Origin: Candidatus Marispirochaeta associata
Lineage (GTDB): Bacteria > Spirochaetota > Spirochaetia > JC444 > Marispirochaetaceae
Direction: 5' to 3'
Length of the DNA: 64,000 nt
Assembly (NCBI GenBank): GCA_001749745.1
Contig: JWTM01000292.1
Coordinates: 1 to 64,000 of the forward strand
In this document: in pieces, positions 51,792-60,128 of the stretch
How the letters are laid out: every line of letters begins with the position of its first letter
How positions within the stretch are numbered: position 1 is the stretch's first letter
The notes under the pieces: model-generated
Database searches by the model: none
Told to the model about the DNA's origin: nothing
Seen by the model: only the letters and a program-made list of their open reading frames with translations
Translations under genes and position numbers: made by a program

Positions 51792-52642
51792 GACCGGGCT
51801 CCCTCGATGTAACGGATGATATCCTCCAGGGCAGCCTTGAAGGCGGGCACACTCTTGTAGACGAGTTTCCCCGCCGAGTAGAGCTCGGCTACCTCACGGC
51901 TGTTTGGAATCCTGCCGGCCACCGGGATGGCTTCGGCCTCGCAGTAAGCGGCCAAAGCGCCGTCGCCGATCCCCTCCCGATTGATTACCGCGGCGAAGGG
52001 GAGTTTTAGTTGACGCAGCGTCTCTACCGCCAGGCGAAAATCGTGTAACCCGAAGGGGGTGGGTTCGCTGATCAGGAGTACCAGATCCGCCTCCTTGACT
52101 GCCGCCACCATCGGGCAGGCCGTACCGGGCGGGGAATCGAAGATACGCAGGGCCTCTTTATCAACCCGCTGCTCCGCAAAGCGGAGACTCTCCTTGATCA
52201 GCGGAACAGCCTGTTCCTCGCCCACATTGAGCCGACATTCGATAAACTCCAGGTCCTCCTGCCTGCGATGGCTGAGGAGACCTGCTTCCCGTTCGACCAT
52301 GGGCAAGGCCGAGACGGGGCAGAGTTCAGAACAGGCGAAACAGCTATGACAAAGCTGGGGGAAAAGCATAATCTTCTCCCCCATGCGCAGGACTGCGTTG
52401 AAGTTACAGACCTCCTGACAGCGGCCGCAGAGGGTGCATAATTCAGCTTTCCAGGTGGGGACAAAACGAAAAACAGGCTCGCGGTAGAGGGTCCTCCCCT
52501 CGATAAAGAGTCCGGAATTGGGCTCCTCCACATCGAGATCGAGGAGTACAACCGCTCGTTGTTCCGCTATATAGGCTGCCAGATTGGCCGAGAGGGTCGT
52601 TTTACCGGTCCCGCCCTTGCCGCTGGCTACAGCAATCTTCAT
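51788..52642 (-). CDS. MinD/Mrp-like ATPase with inserted 2[4Fe-4S] ferredoxin domain (1)
   Basis: The 284-residue protein has a P-loop GKGGTGKT (8-15), ferredoxin cysteines C69, C72, C75, C79, C98, C101, C104 and C108, and a later IFDSPPGTACPMV switch II region near residue 170. It leads an operon with its paralogue, the NifX-like protein and perhaps pirin and DUF427. Its ribosome-binding site AGGAGG (seven bases before ATG) is fully buried in a hairpin at 52643-52676, so translation is probably regulated. Confidence 0.92.
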   Translation of the reverse strand: MKIAVASGKGGTGKTTLSANLAAYIAEQRAVVLLDLDVEEPNSGLFIEGRTLYREPVFRFVPTWKAELCTLCGRCQEVCNFNAVLRMGEKIMLFPQLCHSCFACSELCPVSALPMVEREAGLLSHRRQEDLEFIECRLNVGEEQAVPLIKESLRFAEQRVDKEALRIFDSPPGTACPMVAAVKEADLVLLISEPTPFGLHDFRLAVETLRQLKLPFAAVINREGIGDGALAAYCEAEAIPVAGRIPNSREVAELYSAGKLVYKSVPAFKAALEDIIRYIEGARS

Positions 52643-52676
52643 GGCTCTCCCTCCTCTAACGAGGATAGGGAGAGCC
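52643..52676 (-). promoter_or_regulatory. Leader hairpin that hides the ribosome-binding site of the MinD operon
   Basis: In the transcript GGCTCTCCCT (52676-52667) pairs perfectly with AGGGAGAGCC (52652-52643), and inside it CCTC (52664-52661) pairs with GAGG (52656-52653) around loop GTTA. The right arm holds the Shine-Dalgarno AGGAGG and ends at the ATG. No U-tract follows, so it is not a terminator. Confidence 0.75.
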
Positions 52677-52698
52677 TATCACATAACGGGAATTGTTT

Positions 52699-52712
52699 TC
52701 AATAGCTATTGA
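52699..52712 (-). promoter_or_regulatory. 14-base palindrome in the MinD promoter region
   Basis: TCAATAGCTATTGA is a perfect palindrome. It lies between two direct GTTTTCAAT repeats (52695-52703 and 52718-52726, 23 bases apart). TGATTCTCGTT at 52710-52720 recurs exactly upstream of cstA at 57656-57666. A regulator binding site is inferred. Confidence 0.5.
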
Positions 52713-52721
52713 TTCTCGTTT

Positions 52722-54098
52722 TCAATTAAATATGCGAGCGTGCAGCACCTTAACGGCTTTCGTCCGGGACTCCCGGGCAATCACGAAATAGGCCGCCGCC
52801 TGGGATGCTCCTAAGGAGAGGATGCGATACGGGATCGAGGCCTCCGCCAGGGATTCCAGCATCTGCTCGGCCAGTTCGGGATGCTCGGCGATCTCGTCGC
52901 CTACCAGCGCCACGATGGAGAGATCCCGTTGGGGGATTATGTCGGTCAGGGCGGCCATATCGAGCCCCTCCACCGCCCGGGCGGCCCGTTCCAAATCGGC
53001 ATCGCTCAGATAGAGATTGATCGAGGTTTGAGCGGTGACCACCGACTTGAGATTGATGCCCGCCGCATCGAGGGCGGCGGTAACCCGGGCCAGGATGCCG
53101 GCCTTGAGTCCGACGCCCGGTCCGGTAATCTTCAGAATAGATATATCGTCGGTATAGGTGACGCTCCGCGCCCGTCCGGTGTCGTCGTCCCCCTCCCGGC
53201 TGATTACCGTGACCGGTACCATCGGGAGCTCGGGATCGTCCACGTTGAAGATACGCAATGGAATTCCCGGCTCAAGCAGCGGCTCGACGGTCCGCGGATG
53301 GAGAATCCGGGCGCCGAAGTAGGAGAGCTCGGCGGCTTCTCGATAGCTGAGATGCTTAATCGAGAGGGTGTTTTCCACCAGTTTCGGGTCGGCCGAGAGA
53401 AAGCCGGGAACATCCTTCCAGACATCCAGGGATTCGGCCTCGATACAGCGAGCCAGAGAGGCGGCGGAGTAGTCGCTCCCCCCTCGTCCGAGAAGGTTGA
53501 TCTTCCCTTCGGGAGAGACGCCGTAGAAACCGGGGACGATGTAGATTCGGTCCTCCGCCAGGGCCGCCTGTACCCGCGGCGCGGAGAGATCGTAGCGGAC
53601 GGTTGCATTCCGAAACTCGCCGTCGGTCATCAGACCGATATTCTCCGGCAAGGCCTCCACGGCATCGATACCCAGATGCCTAAGGGCCAGGCTGAGGAGC
53701 AGAGAGCTCAACCTTTCGCCGTAACTCAAGATCGAGTCCCGGATCGATTCGGGAATCTCGCCGATATAATGGATTCCCTTCAGGTATTTCTCGAGCTGAT
53801 CCAGCCGCGCTCCGATAGCCTCTTCGGCGGCGGTCCGGGCTTCCGGATCATCGATACTCTCGTTGATTGTCTCCCGCTTGAGCTGCTTCAATGAGTCAAC
53901 CAGTACTCCTACCTCGTCCCGACTCTTGAGCGCATCGTCGATCCCCCGGGTCAGGAGATCGGTTATCCCGTAGAAGGCGGATACGACGATAACCATCGGC
54001 CGGTTGTAACGGCGGATAATCTCGGCGACCTTCTGAATATCATCGGTGTTCTTCAAATTGGAGCCGCCGAACTTGGCGACGATCTTAGGCATACTCAA
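52722..54098 (-). CDS. lysC: Aspartate kinase
   Basis: The 458-residue enzyme starts with IVAKFGGSNL and has GRGGSDYSAASLARCIEAE near residue 205 (substrate site) and two C-terminal ACT domains (about 310-458: LKITGPGVGLKAGILARVTAALDAAGINLKSV and SIVALVGDEIAE). It phosphorylates aspartate for the Lys/Thr/Met branch; the ACT domains suggest feedback control. The TTG at 54098 has GGAGGG five bases upstream; the ATG at 54092 is too far from it. It is a monofunctional type (AK III-like). Confidence 0.94.
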   Translation of the reverse strand: MSMPKIVAKFGGSNLKNTDDIQKVAEIIRRYNRPMVIVVSAFYGITDLLTRGIDDALKSRDEVGVLVDSLKQLKRETINESIDDPEARTAAEEAIGARLDQLEKYLKGIHYIGEIPESIRDSILSYGERLSSLLLSLALRHLGIDAVEALPENIGLMTDGEFRNATVRYDLSAPRVQAALAEDRIYIVPGFYGVSPEGKINLLGRGGSDYSAASLARCIEAESLDVWKDVPGFLSADPKLVENTLSIKHLSYREAAELSYFGARILHPRTVEPLLEPGIPLRIFNVDDPELPMVPVTVISREGDDDTGRARSVTYTDDISILKITGPGVGLKAGILARVTAALDAAGINLKSVVTAQTSINLYLSDADLERAARAVEGLDMAALTDIIPQRDLSIVALVGDEIAEHPELAEQMLESLAEASIPYRILSLGASQAAAYFVIARESRTKAVKVLHARIFN

Positions 54099-54164
54099 CT
54101 CGTCCCTCCATCCTAAGCATAGCGGAAAGATGAGATTCTTGCAGCACCGAAGGATCGGAAGGGG

Positions 54165-55076
54165 CTATTCCGACGGAAGTTCTTCTCCACAGGCTTCGAT
54201 CTCGGCCAGCATGGCCCGCAGCGCCGTTATACCGACGGGAGGATGAGCAAGTTGCGGCAGGATGCGAATTTGTTGACCGGGAAAAGCCTCCCGGATCTCA
54301 TCGGAGCAACCGAGATCGCTGCTGCGGTTTACCCAGATATCGGCCGCACTCAAACCTAGATCGACCAGCTGACGCTGAATCTGGGTCGATTCGGCCAGAG
54401 AGAGAGGATCGTCGTTCATCACAATATGAATATGCGTCCGTTCCGCATCGGACAATCCGCTTCTAAGCAGGCGATACCGCTCCTCCATCTGCACCAGGCG
54501 GTAAAGTACCCGGTCCTCTCTCAGCTTGCTCTGATCCTGCCGTCGAATCCGGGCCACACTGAGCTTCTTGGCCAGGATTTCCCGGCGCATTGCCCCCAAC
54601 TGCTCAATCCATTTGAGGCTCACACTGGGTAGGGCCAGAGTCTTAACGGTCAGCGCCGTGGGCGGGGTATCGATTACGACCGTATCGGCACGAGATTCCG
54701 AGAGGGCGCGCTCGAGAACCATCAAGGAGGCATGCTCCTCCATCCCCGGAGCATAGCGAAAGATATCGATAAAGCGCTCGATATTGAGAGTCTGCAGATG
54801 GTGGTAGCTGCCTTTCAATTCCCGGCGCAGCTCCTTGATTCGCCCCGCCGCCTGGGCTGCGATGTCGCTCTCCCGAACTCTTAATCCCTCAATAACTCTC
54901 TTCGGCCTTTCATTGAGCGAAATCTCCAGAAGGTCGTGTAGGTTATGGGCGGGATCCATTGAGTCGAGTAAAACCGATCGTCCCCGGTCGGCCATATGCA
55001 GTGAGAAGAGGGTCGAACAAGTCGATTTCCCGACACCCCCCTTTCCGACGAATAAGTGGGTATTTCCCGGGTTCAC
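54165..55076 (-). CDS. ArsA/Get3-like ATPase, single domain
   Basis: The start is the GTG at 55076, which overlaps the TGA of the gene before it (GTGA). A longer open frame to 55451 is spurious. The 303-residue protein has the deviant P-loop FVGKGGVGKST (9-19), switch I DPAHNLHDLL (41-50) and IDTPPTALTVKTLALP near residue 142. The CxxC of Get3 is not evident. Members act in tail-anchored or metalloprotein handling; there are no arsenic genes here. Its coupling to two small genes (95-residue and membrane protein) suggests a unit of three. Confidence 0.88.
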   Translation of the reverse strand: MNPGNTHLFVGKGGVGKSTCSTLFSLHMADRGRSVLLDSMDPAHNLHDLLEISLNERPKRVIEGLRVRESDIAAQAAGRIKELRRELKGSYHHLQTLNIERFIDIFRYAPGMEEHASLMVLERALSESRADTVVIDTPPTALTVKTLALPSVSLKWIEQLGAMRREILAKKLSVARIRRQDQSKLREDRVLYRLVQMEERYRLLRSGLSDAERTHIHIVMNDDPLSLAESTQIQRQLVDLGLSAADIWVNRSSDLGCSDEIREAFPGQQIRILPQLAHPPVGITALRAMLAEIEACGEELPSE

Positions 55077-55354
55077 GGTTCCCCCATCACGCTGGCCAAC
55101 TCGCTCAAGGCGTTTCCGGTGGTGCTTGCTCGACCGAGCATGCCGGTCACCTCCTCCTCCATGAGGGGCAGCAGCTCCATTGTTATCGGGGCGGGAGGAG
55201 CAGGCCAGCCGGCCAGGTTGCCGAAGAGGAGCAGGGTAAAGAGATGATCCATCTCCGTAGCTTCGTACTCGACCTGAGCGCTTGCTTTGTAAAGGGAAGC
55301 CTCGTGGACTCCGGCCAGGAAGCCTCTTACTGATTCCCAAAAGCGGTCGAACAT
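55073..55354 (-). CDS. Small helical protein coupled to the ArsA-like ATPase
   Basis: The ATG at 55354 has GAGGAG five bases upstream and overlaps the TGA of the membrane-protein gene (TGATG). The 93-residue protein begins MFDRFWESVRGF and is mostly helical with a proline-rich middle, WPAPPAPITMELLP, and an acidic stretch LMEEEV. I do not recognise the family. Its stop overlaps the ATPase start, so it is a probable partner or adaptor. Confidence 0.75.
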   Translation of the reverse strand: MFDRFWESVRGFLAGVHEASLYKASAQVEYEATEMDHLFTLLLFGNLAGWPAPPAPITMELLPLMEEEVTGMLGRASTTGNALSELASVMGEP

Positions 55355-55815
55355 CAACACTCCTCAGCTTCTGCGTCGATCTGAAAGGCGGCGCAGTCTT
55401 TGCGCCAGCGCTCCTCGAATGGCAGCACCGTATAGAGCCCGTAGACCGCAATCAGCGTGGTAAGATAGAGATGGGTATCGAGAACCGGAATCAAGTAAGC
55501 GATCAAGGCCGCCAACTCACCCAGCGCAACCGTCCCCAGGAGCGCAAATTGTACTAGGGAATGTCCCCCCGGGCTCAATCCCTGTTTTTGCATCCTCTCA
55601 TAGGCACCGCTTCGAATCAGAATGGGCAGGCCAACGGCGAACAGAGCCGCGGCAATCAGGAGGAAAACCGAGTAGCTGCGTATCAGAGCGGAACTCTCTA
55701 CCACGGGTGTCTCGTTCCGACCATGGAGAGTCACAATAATCAGGAGCAGAAAAGCCAATACGGTTTGAACGACAATAAAAGTCCTTCGAAATTGCAGAAA
55801 ATAGCGGTCTGTCAT
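55354..55815 (-). CDS. Four-helix membrane protein upstream of the ArsA-like unit
   Basis: The 153-residue protein has four predicted helices (about 11-27, 46-65, 85-108, 115-132) and ends in an acidic, Cys-containing tail EAEAEEC. It is not recognised. It is the first gene of the three-gene unit, followed by the 93-residue protein with a one-base overlap. Confidence 0.7.
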   Translation of the reverse strand: MTDRYFLQFRRTFIVVQTVLAFLLLIIVTLHGRNETPVVESSALIRSYSVFLLIAAALFAVGLPILIRSGAYERMQKQGLSPGGHSLVQFALLGTVALGELAALIAYLIPVLDTHLYLTTLIAVYGLYTVLPFEERWRKDCAAFQIDAEAEEC

Positions 55816-55837
55816 CTCTGTAACCTAATAGTAAGGG

Positions 55838-55861
55838 GGGGGTACGGCAAGCCGTACCCCC
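55838..55861 (-). repeat. Ten-base perfect inverted repeat between cstA and the next gene
   Basis: GGGGGTACGG (55838-55847) and CCGTACCCCC (55852-55861) with loop CAAG; the G run extends to eight. No U-tract follows on either strand, so it is a hairpin of uncertain role, perhaps stabilising the cstA message end. Confidence 0.7.
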
Positions 55862-55875
55862 AGAACGGGTGGTGC

Positions 55876-57627
55876 TTAAGAGTTAGAATCGGCGGTTTGG
55901 AGGGTGTCCGCCTCGCCCCGCACCAGGGCGATAAAACCTTCAATAGCGACGAAGACGACAATGGCTATGATGACTGCGTTTACCGTGGTCAGGAGCAGAT
56001 TGCCGCCCAGGAGGTAATTCATCTCATTCTGTATCAAGGCCCAGAAGGTCATTACCAGCATGAAAACCGCCGGCAACAGGGTGACCAAGAAGCCCTTGCC
56101 GCCTCTCTTCTTGAGGTAGACCGAAGCGGTAATCAAGGCCAATGCAGCCAGGGTCTGGTTATTGGCACCGAAGAGGGGCCAGAGGGTGAGTGCCCCCTTT
56201 CCATTTACGCCTGAAGAGAAGGCGAGGAGTCCAGCGGTAAGCAGAGCCAGGAAGGTAGCGCCGTAGTTGTTGGTAAAGATATTCTTGGACTGTGCCGCGC
56301 CGACCCGGTTAGCGCCCAGGAGCTCCTGAATCACATAGCGCTGTAAGCGGGTAGTTGTATCGAGGGAGGTACCGGCAAAGGAGGCTACGAAGACGCCCAT
56401 AATGATCAGACCGAGAAATTTTGGGATGCCTAGGTAAGAGATCATATTGGCGGAACCTTCGACAAAGGCGCCGACCTTAGCGCCCAGACCGGCGGCGGCG
56501 CTCCAGGAGGCGTAATGCTCCGTCCAGGCGGCCATCCCGGTGAGTCCCGCCTGAGTCCCCCGGGCGGCGAGCCCGATTCCGGCGGCGGCGGCAACGATAA
56601 CCAGAACCGAAAGAGCTCCTTCCATCAACATCGAGCCGTAACCGACGAATTGGGCATCCTCCTCCCGGGAGACCTGTTTAGCGGTGGTACCCGAGGCCAC
56701 AACCGCATGAAAACCGGATATAGCCCCGCAGGCGATGGTAATAAAGAGGAACGGCCACATCGAGGGCGCTCCTTGCGGCTGGACCTGAACTGCCGGAGCT
56801 ACGATCCGAAGTCCGCTAAAGGCCGAGACTACCACTCCCAGAATAAGCAAGGCCATGGCAATGAAGAGCTGCCACGCATTTATATAATCCCGCGGCTGTA
56901 GGAGGGTTGTCACGGGCAGGGTCGAGGCGATAAAGGCGTAGATGAAGAGGATGATGGTCCAGGTTCCGGTAGCGGGCATGCTGCCGATCATGGGCATATC
57001 CAGGGGAATGAAGTGACCCAATACAACCGTTATGTACATGGCAAGCACGGCGAGTACCGTCGTACGAACAACCTTGGCGCTGCGCTTGTAGACAGCCCAG
57101 CCCAAGAGTATCGCGATGGGAATCTCCATCCAGACGGGGAAGACCGCTTCGGGATACATATGAAAGATAACGGCGATAACCATACCGAGAATGGCCAGGA
57201 AGAGCCACAGCTCAATAAAAACTATCAAGAAGAAGGCGAAGCGGATACGTTTGCTGACATACTGAGCGGCGATCTCGGAGATAGACCGGCCTTGATTCCG
57301 CAGGCTCAACACCAGCGCGCTAAAATCATGAACCGCGCCCATGACGATTGAACCGACCAAGACCCAGATCAAGGCGGGAAGCCAGCCCCAAATGACGCCG
57401 ATTGCCGGTCCGACTATGGGCCCGGTGCCGGCGATTGAGGTGAAGTGGTGCCCGAAAATAATCCCCTTCCGGGTCGGGACATAATCCTTGCCGTCCTCGA
57501 ACTCGACGGCGGGCGTCTTCTTATCGTTGGCAAGACGGTAAATCTTTTGCCCGATGAATCGCCCGTAGAGTCTATAGGCAAGCAGATACCCGCCGAAGGC
57601 TATTAGAATGATAAGTACAGCATCCAT
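55876..57627 (-). CDS. cstA: Carbon starvation protein CstA-family pyruvate/peptide transporter
   Basis: The 583-residue protein has about 16-18 helices and the CstA signatures FGHHFTSIAGTGPIVGPAIGVIWGWLPALIWVLVG, split here over 60-100, SGTTAKQV near residue 310 and FASFAGTSLDTTTRLQRYVIQEL near residue 405. CstA proteins import pyruvate or peptides. The ATG at 57627 has AAGGAG seven bases upstream; a GTG at 57630 is an alternative. A strong promoter and a Fur-like box lie upstream. Confidence 0.94.
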   Translation of the reverse strand: MDAVLIILIAFGGYLLAYRLYGRFIGQKIYRLANDKKTPAVEFEDGKDYVPTRKGIIFGHHFTSIAGTGPIVGPAIGVIWGWLPALIWVLVGSIVMGAVHDFSALVLSLRNQGRSISEIAAQYVSKRIRFAFFLIVFIELWLFLAILGMVIAVIFHMYPEAVFPVWMEIPIAILLGWAVYKRSAKVVRTTVLAVLAMYITVVLGHFIPLDMPMIGSMPATGTWTIILFIYAFIASTLPVTTLLQPRDYINAWQLFIAMALLILGVVVSAFSGLRIVAPAVQVQPQGAPSMWPFLFITIACGAISGFHAVVASGTTAKQVSREEDAQFVGYGSMLMEGALSVLVIVAAAAGIGLAARGTQAGLTGMAAWTEHYASWSAAAGLGAKVGAFVEGSANMISYLGIPKFLGLIIMGVFVASFAGTSLDTTTRLQRYVIQELLGANRVGAAQSKNIFTNNYGATFLALLTAGLLAFSSGVNGKGALTLWPLFGANNQTLAALALITASVYLKKRGGKGFLVTLLPAVFMLVMTFWALIQNEMNYLLGGNLLLTTVNAVIIAIVVFVAIEGFIALVRGEADTLQTADSNS

Positions 57628-57644
57628 CACTATTCTCCTTGTAC

Positions 57645-57697
57645 TATATTGATTATGATTCTCGTTACATTATCGCCCCGGTCAGACCAATTGTCAA
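57645..57697 (-). promoter_or_regulatory. Promoter and Fur-family-like box of cstA
   Basis: On the minus strand TTGACA (57697-57692), a 17-base spacer and GATAAT (57674-57669) form a near-perfect promoter. Downstream, the 19-mer at 57645-57663 agrees with the Fur consensus in about 15 of 19 positions by eye. TGATTCTCGTT (57656-57666) is shared with the MinD operon leader. Confidence 0.6.
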
Positions 57698-57720
57698 GAA
57701 CATTTTGCATGCAACTATGA

Positions 57721-57749
57721 TTGCAGGAGAGAAAAGAGTCGGGTATCAT
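57721..57749 (+). promoter_or_regulatory. Promoter of the aldo-keto reductase gene (leaderless)
   Basis: TTGCAG at 57721-57726, a 17-base spacer and TATCAT at 57744-57749. The ATG at 57757 lies seven bases after the -10, at the predicted transcription start; no Shine-Dalgarno site fits. Confidence 0.6.
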
Positions 57750-57756
57750 TTAGTCC

Positions 57757-58797
57757 ATGATATATACACAGTTAGGAAAATCCGGCGTAAAGGTGAGTAA
57801 GCTCTGTCTGGGAACAATGAATTTCGGCTCGAAGTGTGACGAGAAAGAGAGTTTCCGGATCATGGACCGGGCCCTCGAGCTCAACATCAACTTCTTCGAT
57901 ACCGCCAACCGTTACGGCGATCCCAAGGGAGAGGGAATTACAGAGTCGATCATCGGCCGCTGGTTAGCATTGGGCGGACGACGAGAGCGGATATTCCTGG
58001 CCAGTAAGTTCTTCGGCCCCATGGGAAGCGGCGCCAACGACGGAAACTTATCCGCCTATCATATGCGCCAAGCCTGCGACGATAGTCTCAGACGCCTTCA
58101 GACCGATAGGATCGACCTGTACCAGATGCACCACATCGACCGTGGAATACCTCATCGTTTGGCCGATCTCGCTTTTGTAGACGGCAATAAAGAAAAAATC
58201 CTCTATCCCCCTCACCTATCGCCCGGAACGCGGTGGCCAGAAATCTGGCAGGGATATGAACAGTTGACCGGCGCGGGGAAGATCATCTATGCCGGCAGCA
58301 GCAATTTCGCCGCATGGAACATCGCCCAAGCCAACGAAAAGGCTCTGGCCCGGAACTATCTAGGCTTGATCAGCGAACAGAGCAAGTACAATCTCGCCCA
58401 GCGAACGGTGGAACTGGAGATGGTACCGGTCTGCCGGGAGTATCAAGTAGGGCTCATCTGCTGGAGTCCCTTAGCCGGCGGAATGCTCGCCGGAAAGCTA
58501 GATTCGAGTGATTCCGGTCGGCGCTCAGGCTTGCAGCTCACGCCCCGGCAAAGTGAACAGAAAGAGCGCTACGAAAAGCTCTGCGCCGAGATCGGTGAAG
58601 CTCCGGCCGTGGTAGCCCTGGCCTGGCTTATCTCTAATCCGGTGGTCACCGCCCCGATTATCGGCCCCAGAACCGTGGAACAACTCGAGAGCGCCGTACG
58701 GGCTATCGAGCTTGAGCTGGACGATGAGTTCATGCAGAAACTGGATGAGATCTTTCCGGGCCCCGGGAATCAGGCGCCGGAAGCCTATGCCTGGTAG
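57757..58797 (+). CDS. Aldo/keto reductase
   Basis: The 346-residue (beta/alpha)8 enzyme shows the catalytic Asp-Tyr pair in FFDTANRYG (D49, Y54), the Lys in FLASKFFG and His in YQMHHID, with the NADPH segment at LAWLISNPVVTAPIIGPRTVEQL. It resembles the YajO/PdxI-like and L-glyceraldehyde 3-phosphate reductase group. It is monocistronic with a promoter that abuts the start codon. Confidence 0.92.
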   Translation: MIYTQLGKSGVKVSKLCLGTMNFGSKCDEKESFRIMDRALELNINFFDTANRYGDPKGEGITESIIGRWLALGGRRERIFLASKFFGPMGSGANDGNLSAYHMRQACDDSLRRLQTDRIDLYQMHHIDRGIPHRLADLAFVDGNKEKILYPPHLSPGTRWPEIWQGYEQLTGAGKIIYAGSSNFAAWNIAQANEKALARNYLGLISEQSKYNLAQRTVELEMVPVCREYQVGLICWSPLAGGMLAGKLDSSDSGRRSGLQLTPRQSEQKERYEKLCAEIGEAPAVVALAWLISNPVVTAPIIGPRTVEQLESAVRAIELELDDEFMQKLDEIFPGPGNQAPEAYAW

Positions 58798-58842
58798 AAA
58801 AGCCAGTAAAAGCTTTTAGGGCCATTTTTTCACCCTGGCCCC

Positions 58843-58871
58843 ATGACAAATCGGCCGTTGGCCGATAGAAT
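58843..58871 (+). promoter_or_regulatory. Promoter and embedded palindromic operator of fabF-hypA-hypB
   Basis: ATGACA at 58843-58848, a 17-base spacer and TAGAAT at 58866-58871. The spacer holds a perfect palindrome ATCGGCC-GTT-GGCCGAT at 58850-58866, ideally placed for a repressor. The predicted transcription start is about three bases before the ATG at 58881. Confidence 0.6.
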
Positions 58872-58880
58872 AGGCTTCCT

Positions 58881-60128
58881 ATGAGAGAGAAAAAACCGCA
58901 TGACGTCGTTATCACCGGGATCGGCGTTACGAGTTGTATCGGTAACGATACCGAAAGCTACTGGAAGAGTTTAATCGCCGGCGTCTCCGGTGCGGCGACA
59001 ATAGCGGCCTTTGATCCGCAGGGCTTCGGCAGTACCATCGCCTGCGAGGTGAAGGGGTACGAGCATCATCCGCGACTCGATCGCCGTCGGGCGAAGCGGA
59101 TGGCCCGCTTCAGTCAGCTCGGCTGCAGCACCGGGCTGGCCGCCTGGGACGATGCAGGCTTGGATATCGAGAAAGAGGATCCGGTGCGCATCGGCTGTAT
59201 CATCGGGACCGGCGCCGGAGACTACGAGAACATCGAACTGCAGCATAAAACCCTGCTGGAGAAGGGGCCGGTCAAGGGACACCCCTTGGTTGTGCCTAAG
59301 ATAATCCCCAACATGGCCTCCGGAAACCTGGCTATCGAGCTGGGAGTTCACGGCCCGAACTTCGCCGCCGTGTCCGCCTGCGCCACCGGCGCTCATACGA
59401 TTGCCATCGCAGCTCAGCTTATACGCTTGGGTATGGCGGATGTAATGCTGGCCGGGGGAACCGAATCGACGATCACCCCTCTAGCGGTGGACGCCTACGC
59501 CTGCATGAAGGTACTCTCCACCCGCAACGACGACCCGCAGCATGCGAGCCGACCCTTCGATGTCGACCGGGACGGCTTCGTTATCGCCGAGGGATCGGCG
59601 ATCCTGGTCCTGGAGAGGCGCGATCGGGCGGAGAAACGGGGCGCCCGGATCTACGCCACCCTGGCCGGGGCCGGCATGACCGCCGACGCCTCGAGCATCG
59701 CCGCCCCGGATGCCGAGGGCCGCTGGGCGGCCGAGGGGATGCGCATGGCCCTGCGGGAGGCGGAACTCAATCCTGAGGAGATCGACTATGTGAACGCCCA
59801 CGGCACCTCGACCGAGGCGAATGACGTAACCGAGACCAAGGCTATCAAGGCCGCCCTCGGGGATCACGCCTATAAGACGCCGGTCAGTTCCATTAAGTCG
59901 ATGATCGGCCACTCCCTGGGTGCCGCCGGTGCCCTCGAGACCGCCGCCTGCACCCTGGCGCTGCAGCGGGGCGTGATTCCGCCGACCATAAACCTGGAGA
60001 ATCAGGATCCGGCCTGCGATCTCGACTATGTACCCAATGCCGCCCGGGAGCTGCCGGTGAAGGCGATCCTCTCGAATTCCTTCGGCTTCGGCGGACAGAA
60101 CGGGGTATTGGCTCTTGTGTCAGAATAA
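58881..60128 (+). CDS. fabF: Beta-ketoacyl-ACP synthase II
   Basis: The 415-residue thiolase-fold condensing enzyme has the Cys-His-His triad: C167 in SACATG, H in NAHGTST near 308 and H in MIGHSLGA near 346. FGFGGQNGVL closes the fold. It elongates fatty acyl chains. It is unusual as the first gene of an operon with hypA and hypB: its TAA overlaps the hypA ATG (TAATG). No ACP or other fab gene is near. Confidence 0.94.
   Translation: MREKKPHDVVITGIGVTSCIGNDTESYWKSLIAGVSGAATIAAFDPQGFGSTIACEVKGYEHHPRLDRRRAKRMARFSQLGCSTGLAAWDDAGLDIEKEDPVRIGCIIGTGAGDYENIELQHKTLLEKGPVKGHPLVVPKIIPNMASGNLAIELGVHGPNFAAVSACATGAHTIAIAAQLIRLGMADVMLAGGTESTITPLAVDAYACMKVLSTRNDDPQHASRPFDVDRDGFVIAEGSAILVLERRDRAEKRGARIYATLAGAGMTADASSIAAPDAEGRWAAEGMRMALREAELNPEEIDYVNAHGTSTEANDVTETKAIKAALGDHAYKTPVSSIKSMIGHSLGAAGALETAACTLALQRGVIPPTINLENQDPACDLDYVPNAARELPVKAILSNSFGFGGQNGVLALVSE

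Noticed and set aside
52881..53894. 337-residue open frame antisense to aspartate kinase
   Set aside because: Shadow of lysC, low-complexity composition, no ribosome site.
55077..55451. N-terminal extension of the ArsA-like open frame by 125 residues
   Set aside because: It covers the two small coupled genes in another frame, is Arg/Ser/Gly-rich without any fold, and the GTG at 55076 gives the expected P-loop start.
55838..55861. Intrinsic terminator after cstA
   Set aside because: The stem is strong but neither strand has a U-tract after it.
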